From contig FTLJ01000356.1 of the NCBI GenBank assembly GCA_900155495.1, positions 33,538 through 97,537 on the forward strand: 64,000 nt of DNA. Reading direction: 5' to 3'. This document shows, in pieces, positions 11,097 to 22,425 of the stretch; the first letter of the stretch is position 1, and every line of letters starts with the position of its first letter. The notes beneath the pieces were generated by a model. That model was not told the DNA's origin, did not search any database, and worked only from the letters and a program-made list of their open reading frames with translations. The translations under genes were made by a program, and so were the position numbers. The DNA is from Porogramme epimiltina (Eukaryota > Basidiomycota > Agaricomycetes > Polyporales > Polyporaceae).

Positions 11097-12079
11097 TGGA
11101 CCGCTCAATGTCTCCCATGACCCTGCCAAAGTTCTTGTTCTTCCTCTTCCTCTCCCTCTCTCATCCCTGTCCCTCACTTTCTTGGTCGTGTCCCTCTGCT
11201 TCCACCGCTGACATGGATGCATGAAGACTCTGAGAGGGTAAGCCCCTGCGGTCCCACTGCACGAGCACCTGTGATAACTTAAGGTTTTCCCGCACTCATT
11301 GACAGGTAGCACGTCAATCAAGCCCCGTCGCTCGTGCTCGAAATACGCCTTCATCAGCAAACTGTGCGATGCCGTGTGGTCGGAGATGGTGTGTCCGTGA
11401 TTGACCCTCGCGGGCTTGACGGTCTATGCTACACGTATATATAAATGTGATCCGTGATACGCAGATTCTAGGTCCCGTTCCCTCTCCCGTTCCGTACTAT
11501 TTAATACTATGGGTTGTCGTGACTTACAGCTATCGTGATCTCGTCTGCCCTCGCAATTGTCGCCTCTACTCAAGAGAAGACTCGAAGCTCTCTTTTCTCT
11601 TCCTCCAGCTACCTCGTACACTTTATGTCCTTGTCCCTTCTTAATGCACAACCCATGGAGTTATTGGAATGACAATGACTTTTCATAAGAGTAATGGCGT
11701 TCACAGAACAATACCATGCCATTCGACACAGTACAGTAGGGTTTGTCATAATGCCTCGAACCTACTACCTATGAGTATCCTCCATGAGTCTATTCAAGCA
11801 CCACTCGTGACGAAACCCCACTTATGTATGTAATAGGGCCTCGCCGTCCGGCATCAACGTTTGATGTACGTGATGAATTCTCATTGGTAGGAGCTGTCTC
11901 CGCTCGGAGTATAAGCTCGCGATTTCATGAGCGGTGGTACGATGTTCAAGGAAGGACGCCTTCGAAGAGGGCGAGTGGTTGGAGTTGAGAGCCGTATATT
12001 ATGGAGTCGGGGGACGTCGTCAAGACACATTCCACAGCCGAGCCCGTCCACCTGCTCTCTCTACGCTCAACTTCACGCT
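11097..12079. other. Intergenic region, no gene seen
   Basis: About 1 kb with pyrimidine-rich stretches (11130-11200, 11560-11640) and stop-rich frames; likely the 3' UTR of the forkhead gene and promoter of the Dabb gene. A GTATAAG element at about 11909 could serve the latter. No RNA gene recognised. Confidence 0.4.
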
Positions 12080-12530
12080 ATGGCCGTCGTCACGAGGTTC
12101 GCCGCGATTAAGTACAACCAGGGCACGACGCCCGAGACGAAGAGGGAGATCCTCGAGGCGCTGCTCAAGCTGTACGACAATGAGTACCTCGCGGAGGGCG
12201 GGTTCCAGGGTGCGTCCAGAGATGTTTCAGCTCGACACGGGGTGCGGGATCTCATCGACTTGGGTCCTCGCGGTGGAACAGGGGGCCAGAATAACAACCC
12301 GGAAGGCTTCGACAAGGGCTTTGAGATCTCGTTCACGGTGCGCTTCCAGTCCGTGGAGGCTCGGGACCAGTTCACGGCGGACCCGAGGAACAACGCGTTC
12401 AAGGTGCACCGGGTCGGTTTGTTGCGTCTTTAGGAGAAATATGCTGAAGGAGTTGTTACAGGAGAAGTATGGACCGTTGATGGCAGACGCAGTGGTATAT
12501 GACTTTGAGGACGGCGTGTGGGGCTACTGA
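12080..12530 (+). CDS. Dabb (stress-responsive A/B barrel) domain protein
   Basis: Three exons (12080-12209, 12282-12403, 12450-12530) give 110 residues, the usual size of a single ferredoxin-like dimeric A/B barrel. Matching blocks: MAVVTRFAAIKYNQGTT, ILEALLKLYDNEYL, then after splicing GGQNNNPEGFDKGFEISFTV (a conserved family turn), DPRNNAF and KYGPLMADAVVYDFEDGVW. The ATG at 12080 directly opens the first strand. Intron 1 is 72 bp and stays open in frame, so retention would insert 24 residues at the conserved turn. Family members are small dimeric stress proteins or cyclases; which applies here is not visible. It stands alone, facing the MFS gene tail to tail. Confidence 0.85.
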
Positions 12531-13008
12531 GGACGCGATGACCGGAAGTTGCTTGACGATGCTCCATACACGACGGACATCTTGTATCATAGGATTTTTG
12601 GGATTGTGAACACATGCGAAGGTGACTGTGTCCACTTCAGTCACGTTTGCACAGAGACCAGAGATGAATCAGGGACGCACGCTTTACATCCGCTCCCCAT
12701 GTCCTGCGACCTGCAGCGTTAGCGGTAATCGAGCGCGCTCTATTAGACAGAATTATTCTACTTTCCACATATGCAAACTGGGTAAGGCTTGCCGATTCTA
12801 TGGTAGGGATGTAAAAGCGATGCGGGTGAAATCATACGCGGGTGGATGTGATGGTGCAGGAGAACAGAGGACAGTCTAAGCAAACAAAGCACATGCGAGG
12901 ATATGTATGAGAAGGTCCGTCTGGTAGCGTAAGATCGTGAATCATGGTCGTCCGTAGGGTGTATGGTGTGCTCGTGATCAGATGAGAAAAATATCACAGA
13001 CAGATAGA
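12531..13008. other. Convergent 3' region, no gene seen
   Basis: Space between the ends of the Dabb gene (plus) and MFS gene (minus). Likely 3' UTRs and terminators of both; no distinct motif. Confidence 0.4.
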
Positions 13009-15267
13009 TCATGAACGCTTTGCGTATCTGCTAGCGGCCCTGATTCGTTCGCCGTACTTCCAGAAGAGCCATGGCCTGGGGATGTTCTACGTCAGGCGGT
13101 AACACTCAACCACGAGGTGGACGCTACGTACGAAGGAATGCCCACAGCGATGGCGAAGGCGGCGAGAATCGTGTCTCCTTTGCCGTACCCGAGGGCCTTG
13201 TACAGCGCTGGGGCGAAAAGCGGGAACCCGAAGCCGGCGAGAGAGCGCAGGAACGCAACCGCAGCCAAGGCTAGGATGGAAGCACGAGTCAGCTGAGAGT
13301 AAACGGGGGCGTCAAGCGGAATATGACTCACCTGAAGCAGCGTGGAGGGTGAACGTGTCGATCACGTACGTCTGGATGCACTGGAAGTTAAGAATAGTAC
13401 CCGCGCCGACTAGAGCGATGCCGATGTCGGGGGCTATCCAGTGGATGTCGGCGCGCGCCGTCCAGCCGGTGATGAGGAGGCCAGCAGGCAGGAGGAAAGA
13501 GCCGGGGACCATGGAGGCTAGATTCTGGTCAGACTAGGCGATTGGTGGAAAGCGAGTTGATAGACTCACGTAACCGATACTCGGGCTTCCCTACGCCGCC
13601 ATTCTTGTCCGAGAAGTACTTGTATATCTTGTCTAGCATGCGGGCGTTGAGTTGGGATGCTCCTGTGAGGCCAACTCCTAGAGCGAAGTAGTGCAGGCCA
13701 GCGATACCAACTGGTTCGCCGTAAGTACCCTCGAATATGGAGGGGATGGTCGTCAGGAATACTAGAGCGACATCAGCGTGGAGATTAATATATGGATCAC
13801 GTGTACTCACGGTAAAGTGTCCCGTAAATGAATGCCATGTAGATACCCAGGAGCTGGACGATAGGCTCGCGAACGAACAGCGCGAAAGGACGCACAAGAG
13901 CCTTCACCACAAGGTGCTGCCACCTGAACGAAATGGTTAGCGCGACCGTTCCAGTAAAAATAAATAGAGACTGACTGTCGGTCTGCGCCATCGAAGACGC
14001 TGCGAACTTCGCGGTATGGCCCCTTCTCCGCGTCCATGCTCTTCCGTATTTGCTGCGCTTTACGCTCGAGCAATACAGGAGGGAAAGCTAGACATGAGTT
14101 AGTATAATGACCTGACTCAGACAGACAGATGCGTACTTTCGCGGAGATAGAACAGTCCGAGAACTTGTATGGCAGCATCGACAATGCACGTAGACCAGAA
14201 CTAGGAGAGCATTGAGCCACGACAATGAGGAAATAAATAGCAAACCGAGCTACTCACGACCCAGCGCCATGTGGACCTCTGAGCAATCCATGCACCACAA
14301 GTAGGACCAATGACGGGACCTAACAGGGGCGCAAGCGAGTAGATAGCGATAGCTTGCCCTCGCTCTTCTGGCCTGAAGAGATCGCCGAGTACACCACCGC
14401 CTATCTATACGTAGAACGAGCATAGGTAAGCTAATGAACTGAGGTCAAATCTAGGCGAGCTGAACTATATACTCACTGAAAGTGGCGCGCTACCCCCGAG
14501 ACCTGCCAAGAAGCGGAAGGCAATCAACTGGCCCTCGTTTTGTGCGAAGGCACAACCTAAATTCCATGCTATTTGAGGCAAGTGCGTCAGGACGCGTCCG
14601 TGCACGAATGCTGGAACTTCACCACACACCTAAATACCACATGTTGGCTAACTGCAGCACTCTTGATCGGCCATACAGCTCGCTGAGGGGCCCGAGTAAT
14701 AGAGGCCCAAATGCTATAGGTATTGCAGGTGAACACTGAGAACCAGCCGGACGCCATGCGCTCGCACTCACCATAGGCAGCCACAAACACGGAAGTAAGG
14801 AGGGCTATTACTGAACTGTTCGTGATGCCAAACTCGCTGGCGATCTGTTCACTAGCGGGTGCCATCATGGACGAGGAGACGGGGCTTATGAACGTGAACG
14901 CGGAAACGATGGCGGTGGCGGCCCATTTCTTGCGCAGGGACCAACTGGAGAAGCGCGAGGCGGCACGGGCGTTTGCGCCCACACAAGATGAGTACCGCCA
15001 AGGACGAACTTGGACGCGTGAAATGACGTACTTCTTGGGGTTCTGGGGGTCGTCGGGGCCGTCCCAGTTGACGATCAAAACGTCGGACTGGGACTGGGAG
15101 TCTCTGTCGTCCTGGGAGAGTTTGGTGGCTTTGTCGCCGTGGGGCGCGTCAATGGGGTCGGTGTCTATGCCAGAGGCGTCGATCGGGCTGGAGATGCCTG
15201 GCTCATCGCGCACGGTGGGCGTGGCGGACTCGGAGGCGGCTGCGACTTGGAACTTTGTGTCGGACAT
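13009..15267 (-). CDS. MFS transporter, DHA1 drug/polyamine:H+ antiporter type
   Basis: Start ATG 15267. A hydrophilic, Asp/Ser-rich N-terminus of about 70 residues leads to VNWDGPDDPQNPKK, typical of fungal DHA1 carriers, then membrane segments beginning KKWAATAIVSAFTFISPVSS and EQIASEFGITNSSVIALLTSVFVAAYG. The middle shows GGVLGDLFRPEERGQAIAIY followed by LLGPVIGPTCGAWIAQ, the drug:H+ antiporter motif C, and RSTWRWV. The last exon needs splicing of the intron at 13076-13131 and ends GIPSPWLFWKYGERIRAASR..., a standard C-terminus for this family; the stop is at 13009. About nine introns. Predicted plasma-membrane exporter of drugs or polyamines. Next to the aldehyde dehydrogenases, but with its own promoter. 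Confidence 0.88.
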
Positions 15268-15777
15268 GCTCGCGTGCGTGCTCTAGCAAGGCGGGGGCGC
15301 AGGGGGGTATATGAGGAGGGGGGAGCCGACGCGAACGGCATCATGGGAAGAGGGCGTAGTCAGCCGGTGGGTGTAGTCGACGTGAGACCTCGACGGAGCT
15401 CTTGCCGACCAACGCCGCACCGTCCTGCCGCCCCTGCCGCAGAGCCGCCCATCCACTTTCGCCCCCGGATCGTCGGCCGAACGCGCCGATGGAGCGTATC
15501 CGCAGCTTTTTTTGGCAACTCGCCCCGCGGTCCGCACCAGCCGCCACAGCGCCACAACGGATCCCGAGTCCTCGAGCCTCGCCTGCATCTCGATGCCAGC
15601 CTCTCCCGCACCCTCGAAACGGCCAGGCGCGATACCGATCATATTGACCGCCAGTCATATCCGCCCTGCTATCGTCGGAAAAATACAAATGTTCAATACC
15701 ACCCGGGCCATGCACCGCCTTCTCGTGCTCTATCTCCGAGGGGGCCGCTCCTTGTATGTCTACCGGCCGGCCGTCGC
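15268..15777. promoter_or_regulatory. MFS gene promoter / ALDH copy 1 3' flank
   Basis: About 510 bp between two minus-strand genes. The part near 15753-15775 resembles the sequence at about 18967-18989, a candidate duplication breakpoint. No coding region supported. Confidence 0.4.
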
Positions 15778-18700
15778 TCACAGTTTGGACATGTCTACTC
15801 GGACGAGCGACTGGATGTACGTCCACGCCTGCAGCCCGTGTTTGGAATTTTCGACGCCCACGCCGGAGTGCTGTGTATCCGTATAAGCCGTCGGCCGAAG
15901 CATGACACTCAGCGCTACAGTACGTGCTCACCTTTGCACCCCCCATAGGCTGCGCCATCATATTTTCGTCAGCGCATGCGATTAATTCAGTCCATCATGT
16001 AGGCTTGACTCACGTATTCCCCTCCGACCGTCCCCCAGTCGTTGATCCAGACTGTCGCAAACAGAGTCATCTATACCGCCGCTCCGACCACGGAGGGTCT
16101 CAATCGCTGCTTACCCATCGCGTTGTCCATCTGGTCGGCGATGCGCTGGCACCGCTCCATGTCGCGGCCCCAGATGCTCACTCCGAACCCGAACTCTGTC
16201 GCATCTGCGGGGGGTTTCAGCAGACCGGCCATACATGCATTCCCTGGGACACCTACTTGCTCTCCGTATGACGTCCTCGTCGTCGCTCCACTTCAATAGG
16301 GGAACGAGCGGCCCGAATTCTGAAAGGCCCCGAACGAGTGAATGAATCTATTAAAAGCGAGGCAGTATTAGTCAAGAAAGTACGCACGCTCCTCGCGGAC
16401 CACCCGCGAATCGTCTGGAGGCTGATCGTAGATTGTCAGAGGGATGAAGTATCCCTTCGACGGCACGGAGCTCTGGAAGACCACTTTGTACCCCTTCTCT
16501 TCGCCATCCGCCAACAAGCCCCTGCGCGCACGTCGAGTCAGTTCGCGGACAGCTGTTCTAGAATGACGGCCGACCGCTCACCGCAGCCTCTCGACCTGGT
16601 TCTTGTTCTGGACAGGCCCTATGGTGACGCCCGCGTCAAACGGATCGCCGACTTTTGCCGCCCGCGCAAGCGCGAGAAGCTCTTCCTTCACCGCTTCGTA
16701 CACCTTCTCGTGGAGGTAGATGCGCTTCATCTGGAAGCACGTCTGTCCGCAATTGTGCGTCGCGCCGAGGAACACGCGCCTGCATCGCGGGTGAGTCCCG
16801 GGACCAGGACCAGGAGCAGCAGGGAACTTATACGCACTGCGCGATATCTTTGGGGTCGACGTCGTCGAGCACGATCGCGGGGTCGTTGCCCCCGAGCTCG
16901 AGCGTGAGGTTCTTCAGCTCAGACGCGGCTTCGGCCATGACCGCCTTGCCCGCTGGAACGGAACCCGTCATGGACACACGCATGATGCGCGGGTGGCGTA
17001 CGATCCACTCGCCCCTAGGTCGCTCACTGTAAGCGCGCGGCAAACGGGGAGCAATGTCCTATTAGGCGGCGGACTCACAGATCATTTCCACCGCACAGGA
17101 CTTGGAGGACACCTGGAGGGAATACGCTCTGCGCGAGCTCGACGAACTTGGAGGTGGCGCACGGGGTGGTCGGGGGTGCCTTGATTATGAGCGTGTTGCC
17201 CGCAAGGAGCCCCTGGCCGACTTTCGTGATGGTCAAGGTCAGCGGGTAGCTGCATCGAGCGCGCACGGAGCTATCAGAGAAGCAGAAATGTTGGGGCGAT
17301 CCGCGAAGCTCACTTGAACGGCGCTATCCCCGCGCACTGTGAGACGGCCAGCCCTCTGTCAGCACAGCGCTCAAAGCACTCAAGCGAGTGAGGGAAAGAG
17401 CGTACCACTCCAAACGGCCTGAAGCGGTTCTTGATGACCTTCCCGCCCTCAGTCTTCACGAGCTCGTCTTCCAGCGTCTGCTCTGCGACCGCGCGCAGCC
17501 ATCCAATAGAGATGGTCAGCTCGAACTCCCTACACCCGGGCACACGGTCAGCAACCATGTCCCCACGCACCCCGGCGGTGCGGAAAACGACACTCACGCG
17601 CTCCCGCGGTCCTTGCCCGCCTCGCGCATGAGCAGCTCGACGAACCCCGCGCGGTGCGCCTCGAGCGCGTCTGCGAGCGCGCGGACTGCACCCTGGCGTG
17701 CGCTCCACGCCGTGGCGGCCCACGCAGGGAATGCGCGCGCCGCGGCAGCGACCGCGGTATCGACTTGTGTGCGCGTCGCGACGGGCGCATACGTAAGTAC
17801 GGCCTCAGTCGCAGGGTTCACGACGGGCACGGTGTGTGGCGAGGAGACCTTTTGGCCGTCTATAATATGCGTGCTGCGGGCAGGCGGGGATGAGCGTTTG
17901 GGGAAAGATCTGTACTGGGCTGTAGGGGGACGTACTAGTTGTCGAACAGGTTGAAAGCGTCCATGTCTACTATACGGGGTCGTGGCGGGGCGTGTCAAGG
18001 CGGGCTGAGGTACCTATCAAGTGCTCGGGCCCGTTTAAATGCCCCCCAACCCCCATGCTCCAGCGTCGAGCGCGCGGGTCCTATCCCGACTGCCACTGTC
18101 GCGTCTATTGATTGGGTACGTCTAAACTGGATCCGAATGTGCATCACAGCGCGCGCGGGCGCGCCCGCGCACTGACGCGTGTCCCGGCCCCCTTTGGGGT
18201 GTAGGACGCTCACGAGGTCCGTGCTGCTACTTGGCGCGATGGGCTTTATGGGTTCCAGCTCGAGGAGATATCATGCGCCCGAGGCCGGGGGCACCGGCGG
18301 GCGGGATGTCGACGGGGGGTGTGGCGTGGTGGTGCGAGGCAGGACATTCCTGGGGCGCTGTCACCTGTGAAGCAGATACATTAGGGGACTGCGAGTGCAC
18401 AAGGTTTGACAGGAAGAGTGATGCACTAGATGGGGTCGGCGGGCCAGTTACGCTCTCGCCTGTTGAGATTGAGAGGACTTCGGTGGAGAGGCGTACAGCT
18501 GCCAGTAGCTATGAGCGCGCCTCCGTGCTGCCCGTACTTGCGCGTTCCGAGAATGGATCGCACCCCGAGCGATGGGCCCGGAGTGCCCAAGTTGGGTCCC
18601 ACTGTCGGTCCGCGTGCGCAGTGGCTGCGAACAGAGCGCGGGAACGCAGGTTTTTAGTTCGAGGCGAAGACGTACGAACGCGCGCGCGGCGCCAGTGGCT

Positions 18701-18960
18701 TTTGAAGCGTTGGAGGAGCCTCCACTCTAGACGGCGATATTGACTACTGCGGAGGCGCCGCCGGGACGTAGGCGTGACAGGATGATTGGCTCGATGCCGT
18801 GCACGAGTTCTCGACGTTCTCGACAGTGGTGATGCCCGGCGGCGGGCGCAGCCCCCGGCTCAAGTTAGCGAGCGCTGCTCGGAGGCAGATGACCGTGCGG
18901 CGTGAAGGACGGGCGATGGGCAGAACGGGGGGGGCTCACATGGGTGCCGGACCGAGGTGG
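15753..18960. repeat. Tandem segmental duplication, copy 1
   Basis: Near-repeat of the segment from about 19265 to 22425 in the same orientation, offset about 3.5 kb. Similarity covers the whole aldehyde dehydrogenase gene with conserved intron positions, and about 1 kb of upstream DNA: the GTTTAAATGCCCC core, CCAGCGTCGAGCGCGCGGGT, the GCGAACAGAGCGCGGGAACGC block, and CATGGGTGCCGGACCGAGG at the far end. Boundaries are estimates by eye. Confidence 0.85.
15778..17964 (-). CDS. Aldehyde dehydrogenase, copy 1
   Basis: NAD(P)-dependent aldehyde dehydrogenase. Start ATG 17964: MDAFNLFDN, intron, then [23 protein letters not shown] and MREAGKDRG. The nucleotide-site Glu lies in [19 protein letters not shown] (about 16860-16910) after [12 protein letters not shown]. 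The catalytic Cys lies in [20 protein letters not shown] (about 16715-16765). [16 protein letters not shown] follows, then [41 protein letters not shown] and, after a putative intron, [16 protein letters not shown] at 15778. The usual SGxGRE motif expected between GGAK and the C-terminus is not seen, so the last splice or the C-terminus may be atypical. Twin of the gene at 19302-21502. Likely detoxifies or oxidises aldehydes; substrate unknown. Confidence 0.85.
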
Positions 18961-19301
18961 GGTATGATGTATGTCTATCGTCCGGCCGTCTGTAACGGCG
19001 TGCGCTAAGTATCGTTCCCTTTTCCGTCGTCCCCTCCTTACATCATCATCTTTTATCTTATCTTATCCACCACACTTATGATTATTCGTGCCGATCCGTA
19101 CCGTCAGCTCTCCATTCTATTCGTATCTCGTGCTCTACGGTACAGGCAGCATATATAGTAGTACAGGTGTATGGGCGTCGCCCCAGGTTCCTCTTAACGA
19201 GACATTTACCCTGTCCGGTGTCTTCCCGAGTGTGACCTCCATATCCTCTCCAGTGTCGCGCCACCGACCATCCCGGCTCGCGAGCGCCACGACACCGTCG
19301 C
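17965..19301. promoter_or_regulatory. Promoter of ALDH copy 1 and inter-copy region
   Basis: A TATA-like ATTTAAA (minus strand) at about 18033-18040 lies 70 bp before the ATG; its twin is at about 21561-21568. A CCAAT box (ATTGG on the plus strand at 18785-18789) is conserved at 22259-22263. The block from 18480 to 18850 is strongly similar to 21990-22310, so this is conserved upstream sequence rather than a gene. From about 18960 to 19300 similarity to copy 2's flank is lost. Confidence 0.6.
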
Positions 19302-22300
19302 TCATAGCTTGGACGTATCGACTCGGACGAGCGACTGGATGTACGTCCACGCTTGCAACCCGTGTCTGGAGCTCTCGACGCCCACACCAGAGTGCTGTGC
19401 ACCCGTATAAGCCGTCGGCCGACGCATTCTTCAGCGCTGCAATCCGTGCTCACCTTTGCACCTCCCAGGGGCTGCGCCATCATACGTTCGTCAGCTCATG
19501 CAATTAACCCAGCTCATCATGTAGGCTCGACTCACGTATTCCCCTCCGACCGTCCCCCAGTCGTTGATCCAGACTGTCGCAAACGGAGTCATTCAACCCG
19601 CCGCTCCCACCACGGAGGGTCTCAATCACTGCTTACCCAACGCGTTGTCCATCTGGTCGGCGATGCGCTGACACCGCTCCATGTCGTGCCCCCAAATGCT
19701 CACTCCGAACCCGAACTCTGTCGCATCTGCAGAAGGGTTCAGCAGCCCGGCCACACATGCTTTCCCTAATATACCCACTTGCTCTCCGTATGACGTCTTC
19801 CTCATTGCTCCACTTCAACAGGGGAACGAGCGGTCCGAATTCTGAAAGGCCCCGAGCAATTGAGTAAGTCTATTATAGCGATGCAAAATTAGTCACTAAT
19901 GCACTCACGCTCCTCGCGGACTATCCGCGAATCGTCTGGAGGCTGATCGTATATTGTCAGAGGGATAAAGTATCCCTTCGAAGGCGCCGCGCTCTGGAAG
20001 ACCACTTTGTACCCCTTCTCCTCACCGTCGGCCAACAAGCCGCTGCGCAAGTCGAGTCAGCTCGCGGACGATTTGTTCTGGAACGACGGTCGCTCACCGC
20101 AGCCTCTCGACCTGGTTCTTGTTCTGGACAGGCCCTATGGTGACGCCCGCATCGAACGGGTCCCCGACCTTGGCCGCCGGCGCGAGCGCGAGAAGCTCCT
20201 GCTTCACCGCGTCATACACCTTCTCGTGGAGGTAGATGCGCTTCATCTGGAAGCACGTCTGCCCGCAGTTGTGCGTCGCGCCGAGCAATACGCGCCTATA
20301 CTAGAGGTGAGCCCCGGGACTAGGCACGGCGAAGAAAACACTGACTGGGCGATCTCTTTAGGGTCGACGTCGTCGAGCACGATCGCGGGGTCGTTGCCCC
20401 CAAGCTCGAGAGTGATGCTCTTTAGTTCGGGTGCGGCCTCGGCCATGACCGCCTTCCCCGCTGGAACGGAGCCCGTCATAGACACGCGCATGATGCGCGG
20501 GTGGCGTACCATCCACTCGCCGCTAGGTCGTGCAATGTGTGTAAACGTGCCGCAAACGAGAAGGAAAAAAAGGCTGTCATGGGCGCGCGCTTACAGGTCA
20601 TTTCCACCGCAGAGGACTTGGAGGACGCCGGGCGGGAATACACTCTGCGCGAGCTCGACGAACTTGGAGACGACACAGGGCGTGGTCGGGGGCGCCTTGA
20701 TGATGAGCGTGTTGCCCGCGAGGAGCCCCTGGCTGACCTTCGTGACGGTCAAGGTGAGCGGGTAACTGCGTTGCAGCGCGCACGATGCTATCAGGAAAGC
20801 AGGAAGGTCGGGGTAATGCACGAGGCTCACTTGAACGGCGTTATCCCCGCGCACTGCGAGGCGCCCGTCCCAGCATCAGCATATCGCTCGAAATAGTCGG
20901 GTGAGCAAGGGAGATAACTCACCACTCCAAACGGCCTGAAGCGGTTCTTGATGACCTTTCCGCCCTCCGACTTGACGAGCTCGTCCTCGAGCGTCTGCTC
21001 CGCAACCGCGCGCAGCCACCCGATAGAGATGTCCAGTTCGAACTCTCTACACTCCCGCCCCACGGCCCCGAGTCAGCGACCGCGCATCCCCACGCGCCAT
21101 GGTAGCGCGCTGAAGAACAACACCAACTCACGCGCTCCCGCGGTCCTTGCCCACCTCACGCATGATCAACTCGACGAACCCCTCGCGGCGCGCCTCGAGC
21201 GCGCCTACGAGCGCGCGCACCGCGCCTTGGCGCGCGTCCCATGGCGTGGCGGCCCACGCGGGGAACGCGCGCGCGGCCGCGTCGACGGACGCGTCGAGCT
21301 GCGCGCGCGTCGCGACGGGTGCGTGTGCGAGCACCGCTTCCGTCGCGGGGTTGAGGACGGGCGCGGTGTGCGGCGAGGAGACCTTCTGGCCGTCGATAAT
21401 GTGCGTGCTGCGCGGGGAGGGGATGATCGATGAGCGCCTGGCGGGTGGGGACGCGGGGGCTAGGGGCACGTACTAGTTCTCGAACAGGTTGAAGGCGTCC
21501 ATCTTCACCGTGGAGGGTCGGGGCGGGGGGTTGTGGAGGGAGACTGAGGACCTCAGGCCCGTTTAAATGCCCCCTCCTCCGCCCCACAGGCTCCAGCGTC
21601 GAGCGCGCGGGTGCTGGCCTAACTGCTGTAGTGTCTGATGGTACGTCTGAACTGGAACCGAAAGAGCATTACAGCGCGTTGGGTTGACATGTGTCGGCCC
21701 CTTTGGGGTGTAGGACACTCACGGGGCTGGGGCTACTTGGCGCGATGGGCTTCGTGAGTTCCAACTTGAGGCGCGATCATGCGCCGGCGAGGCCGGGAGC
21801 ACCGATGTGCGGGGTGTGGGCGGGGACCATGGCGGTTGGTGCGGGGGAAGCCTTTCCCGGGGCGCCGCCACCTGCGATGCGGCTACGTTGGGGAATTGAG
21901 TGTGTAAAGGGTTAGGTTAGAAAAGTGCTGCACTGGACGGAGGTGTTAGACTAGTGATACTGTCGCGCGGTGGACTTCAGAGAAGAGGTGGTCGATGGCT
22001 CCGAGCGCGCTTCCGCGCAGCCCGTACTTGCGCGTTCGGATGTATCGCTGCATGCACTATGGGCTTGGAATGCCAAGTTGGGGCTGGAGAGTAGGATTCG
22101 CTGTCGGCGTGTGGTTGCGAACAGAGCGCGGGAACGCGGGCTTAGTTCGAGGCGAAGACGTCCAAAGGCGCGCAAGTGGCTCTTGAAGGGAAGCGTTGGG
22201 GGAGACGGCGATATTGACGACTGCGGAGGCGCCGCCGGGACGTAGGCGTGACAGGACGATTGGCTCGATGCCATGAGTTCTCGACAGTGGTGCTGCCCGG

Positions 22301-22425
22301 CGCAGCATCGCTCTCTGGTTACATAGCGAGCGTCTGTCGGAAGCAGATGGGCGTGAAGGATGTGCGATGGACAGAAGGGGGGCTCGCTCACATGGGTGCC
22401 GGACCGAGGCGGGGTGTGTCGGACG
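19265..22425. repeat. Tandem segmental duplication, copy 2
   Basis: Partner of the segment at about 15753-18960. Coding exons are very similar; introns and upstream DNA carry more substitutions and small indels, for example two short deletions near 22180-22290 relative to copy 1. Ends by eye only. Confidence 0.85.
19302..21502 (-). CDS. Aldehyde dehydrogenase, copy 2
   Basis: Start ATG 21502: MDAFNLFEN, intron, [23 protein letters not shown] and MREVGKDRG. Glu site [17 protein letters not shown] after [12 protein letters not shown] (about 20350-20490). Catalytic Cys in [20 protein letters not shown] (about 20220-20275), then [32 protein letters not shown] and [12 protein letters not shown] blocks. 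At the 3' end, PLGGAK is followed by GTGAGC as in copy 1, but the matching acceptor is shifted one base (GCAAG against GCAG). The in-frame tail [16 protein letters not shown] is kept only if a donor eight bases earlier is used, giving PLG-AWTYIQ. Otherwise the tail is frameshifted. So copy 2 is either functional with a slightly altered tail or starting to decay. Confidence 0.82.

Noticed and set aside
18231..18743. Plus-strand frame of 170 codons upstream of ALDH copy 1
   Set aside because: The block is conserved in copy 2, but the frame is not kept there (indels), so conservation reflects shared promoter DNA, not coding.
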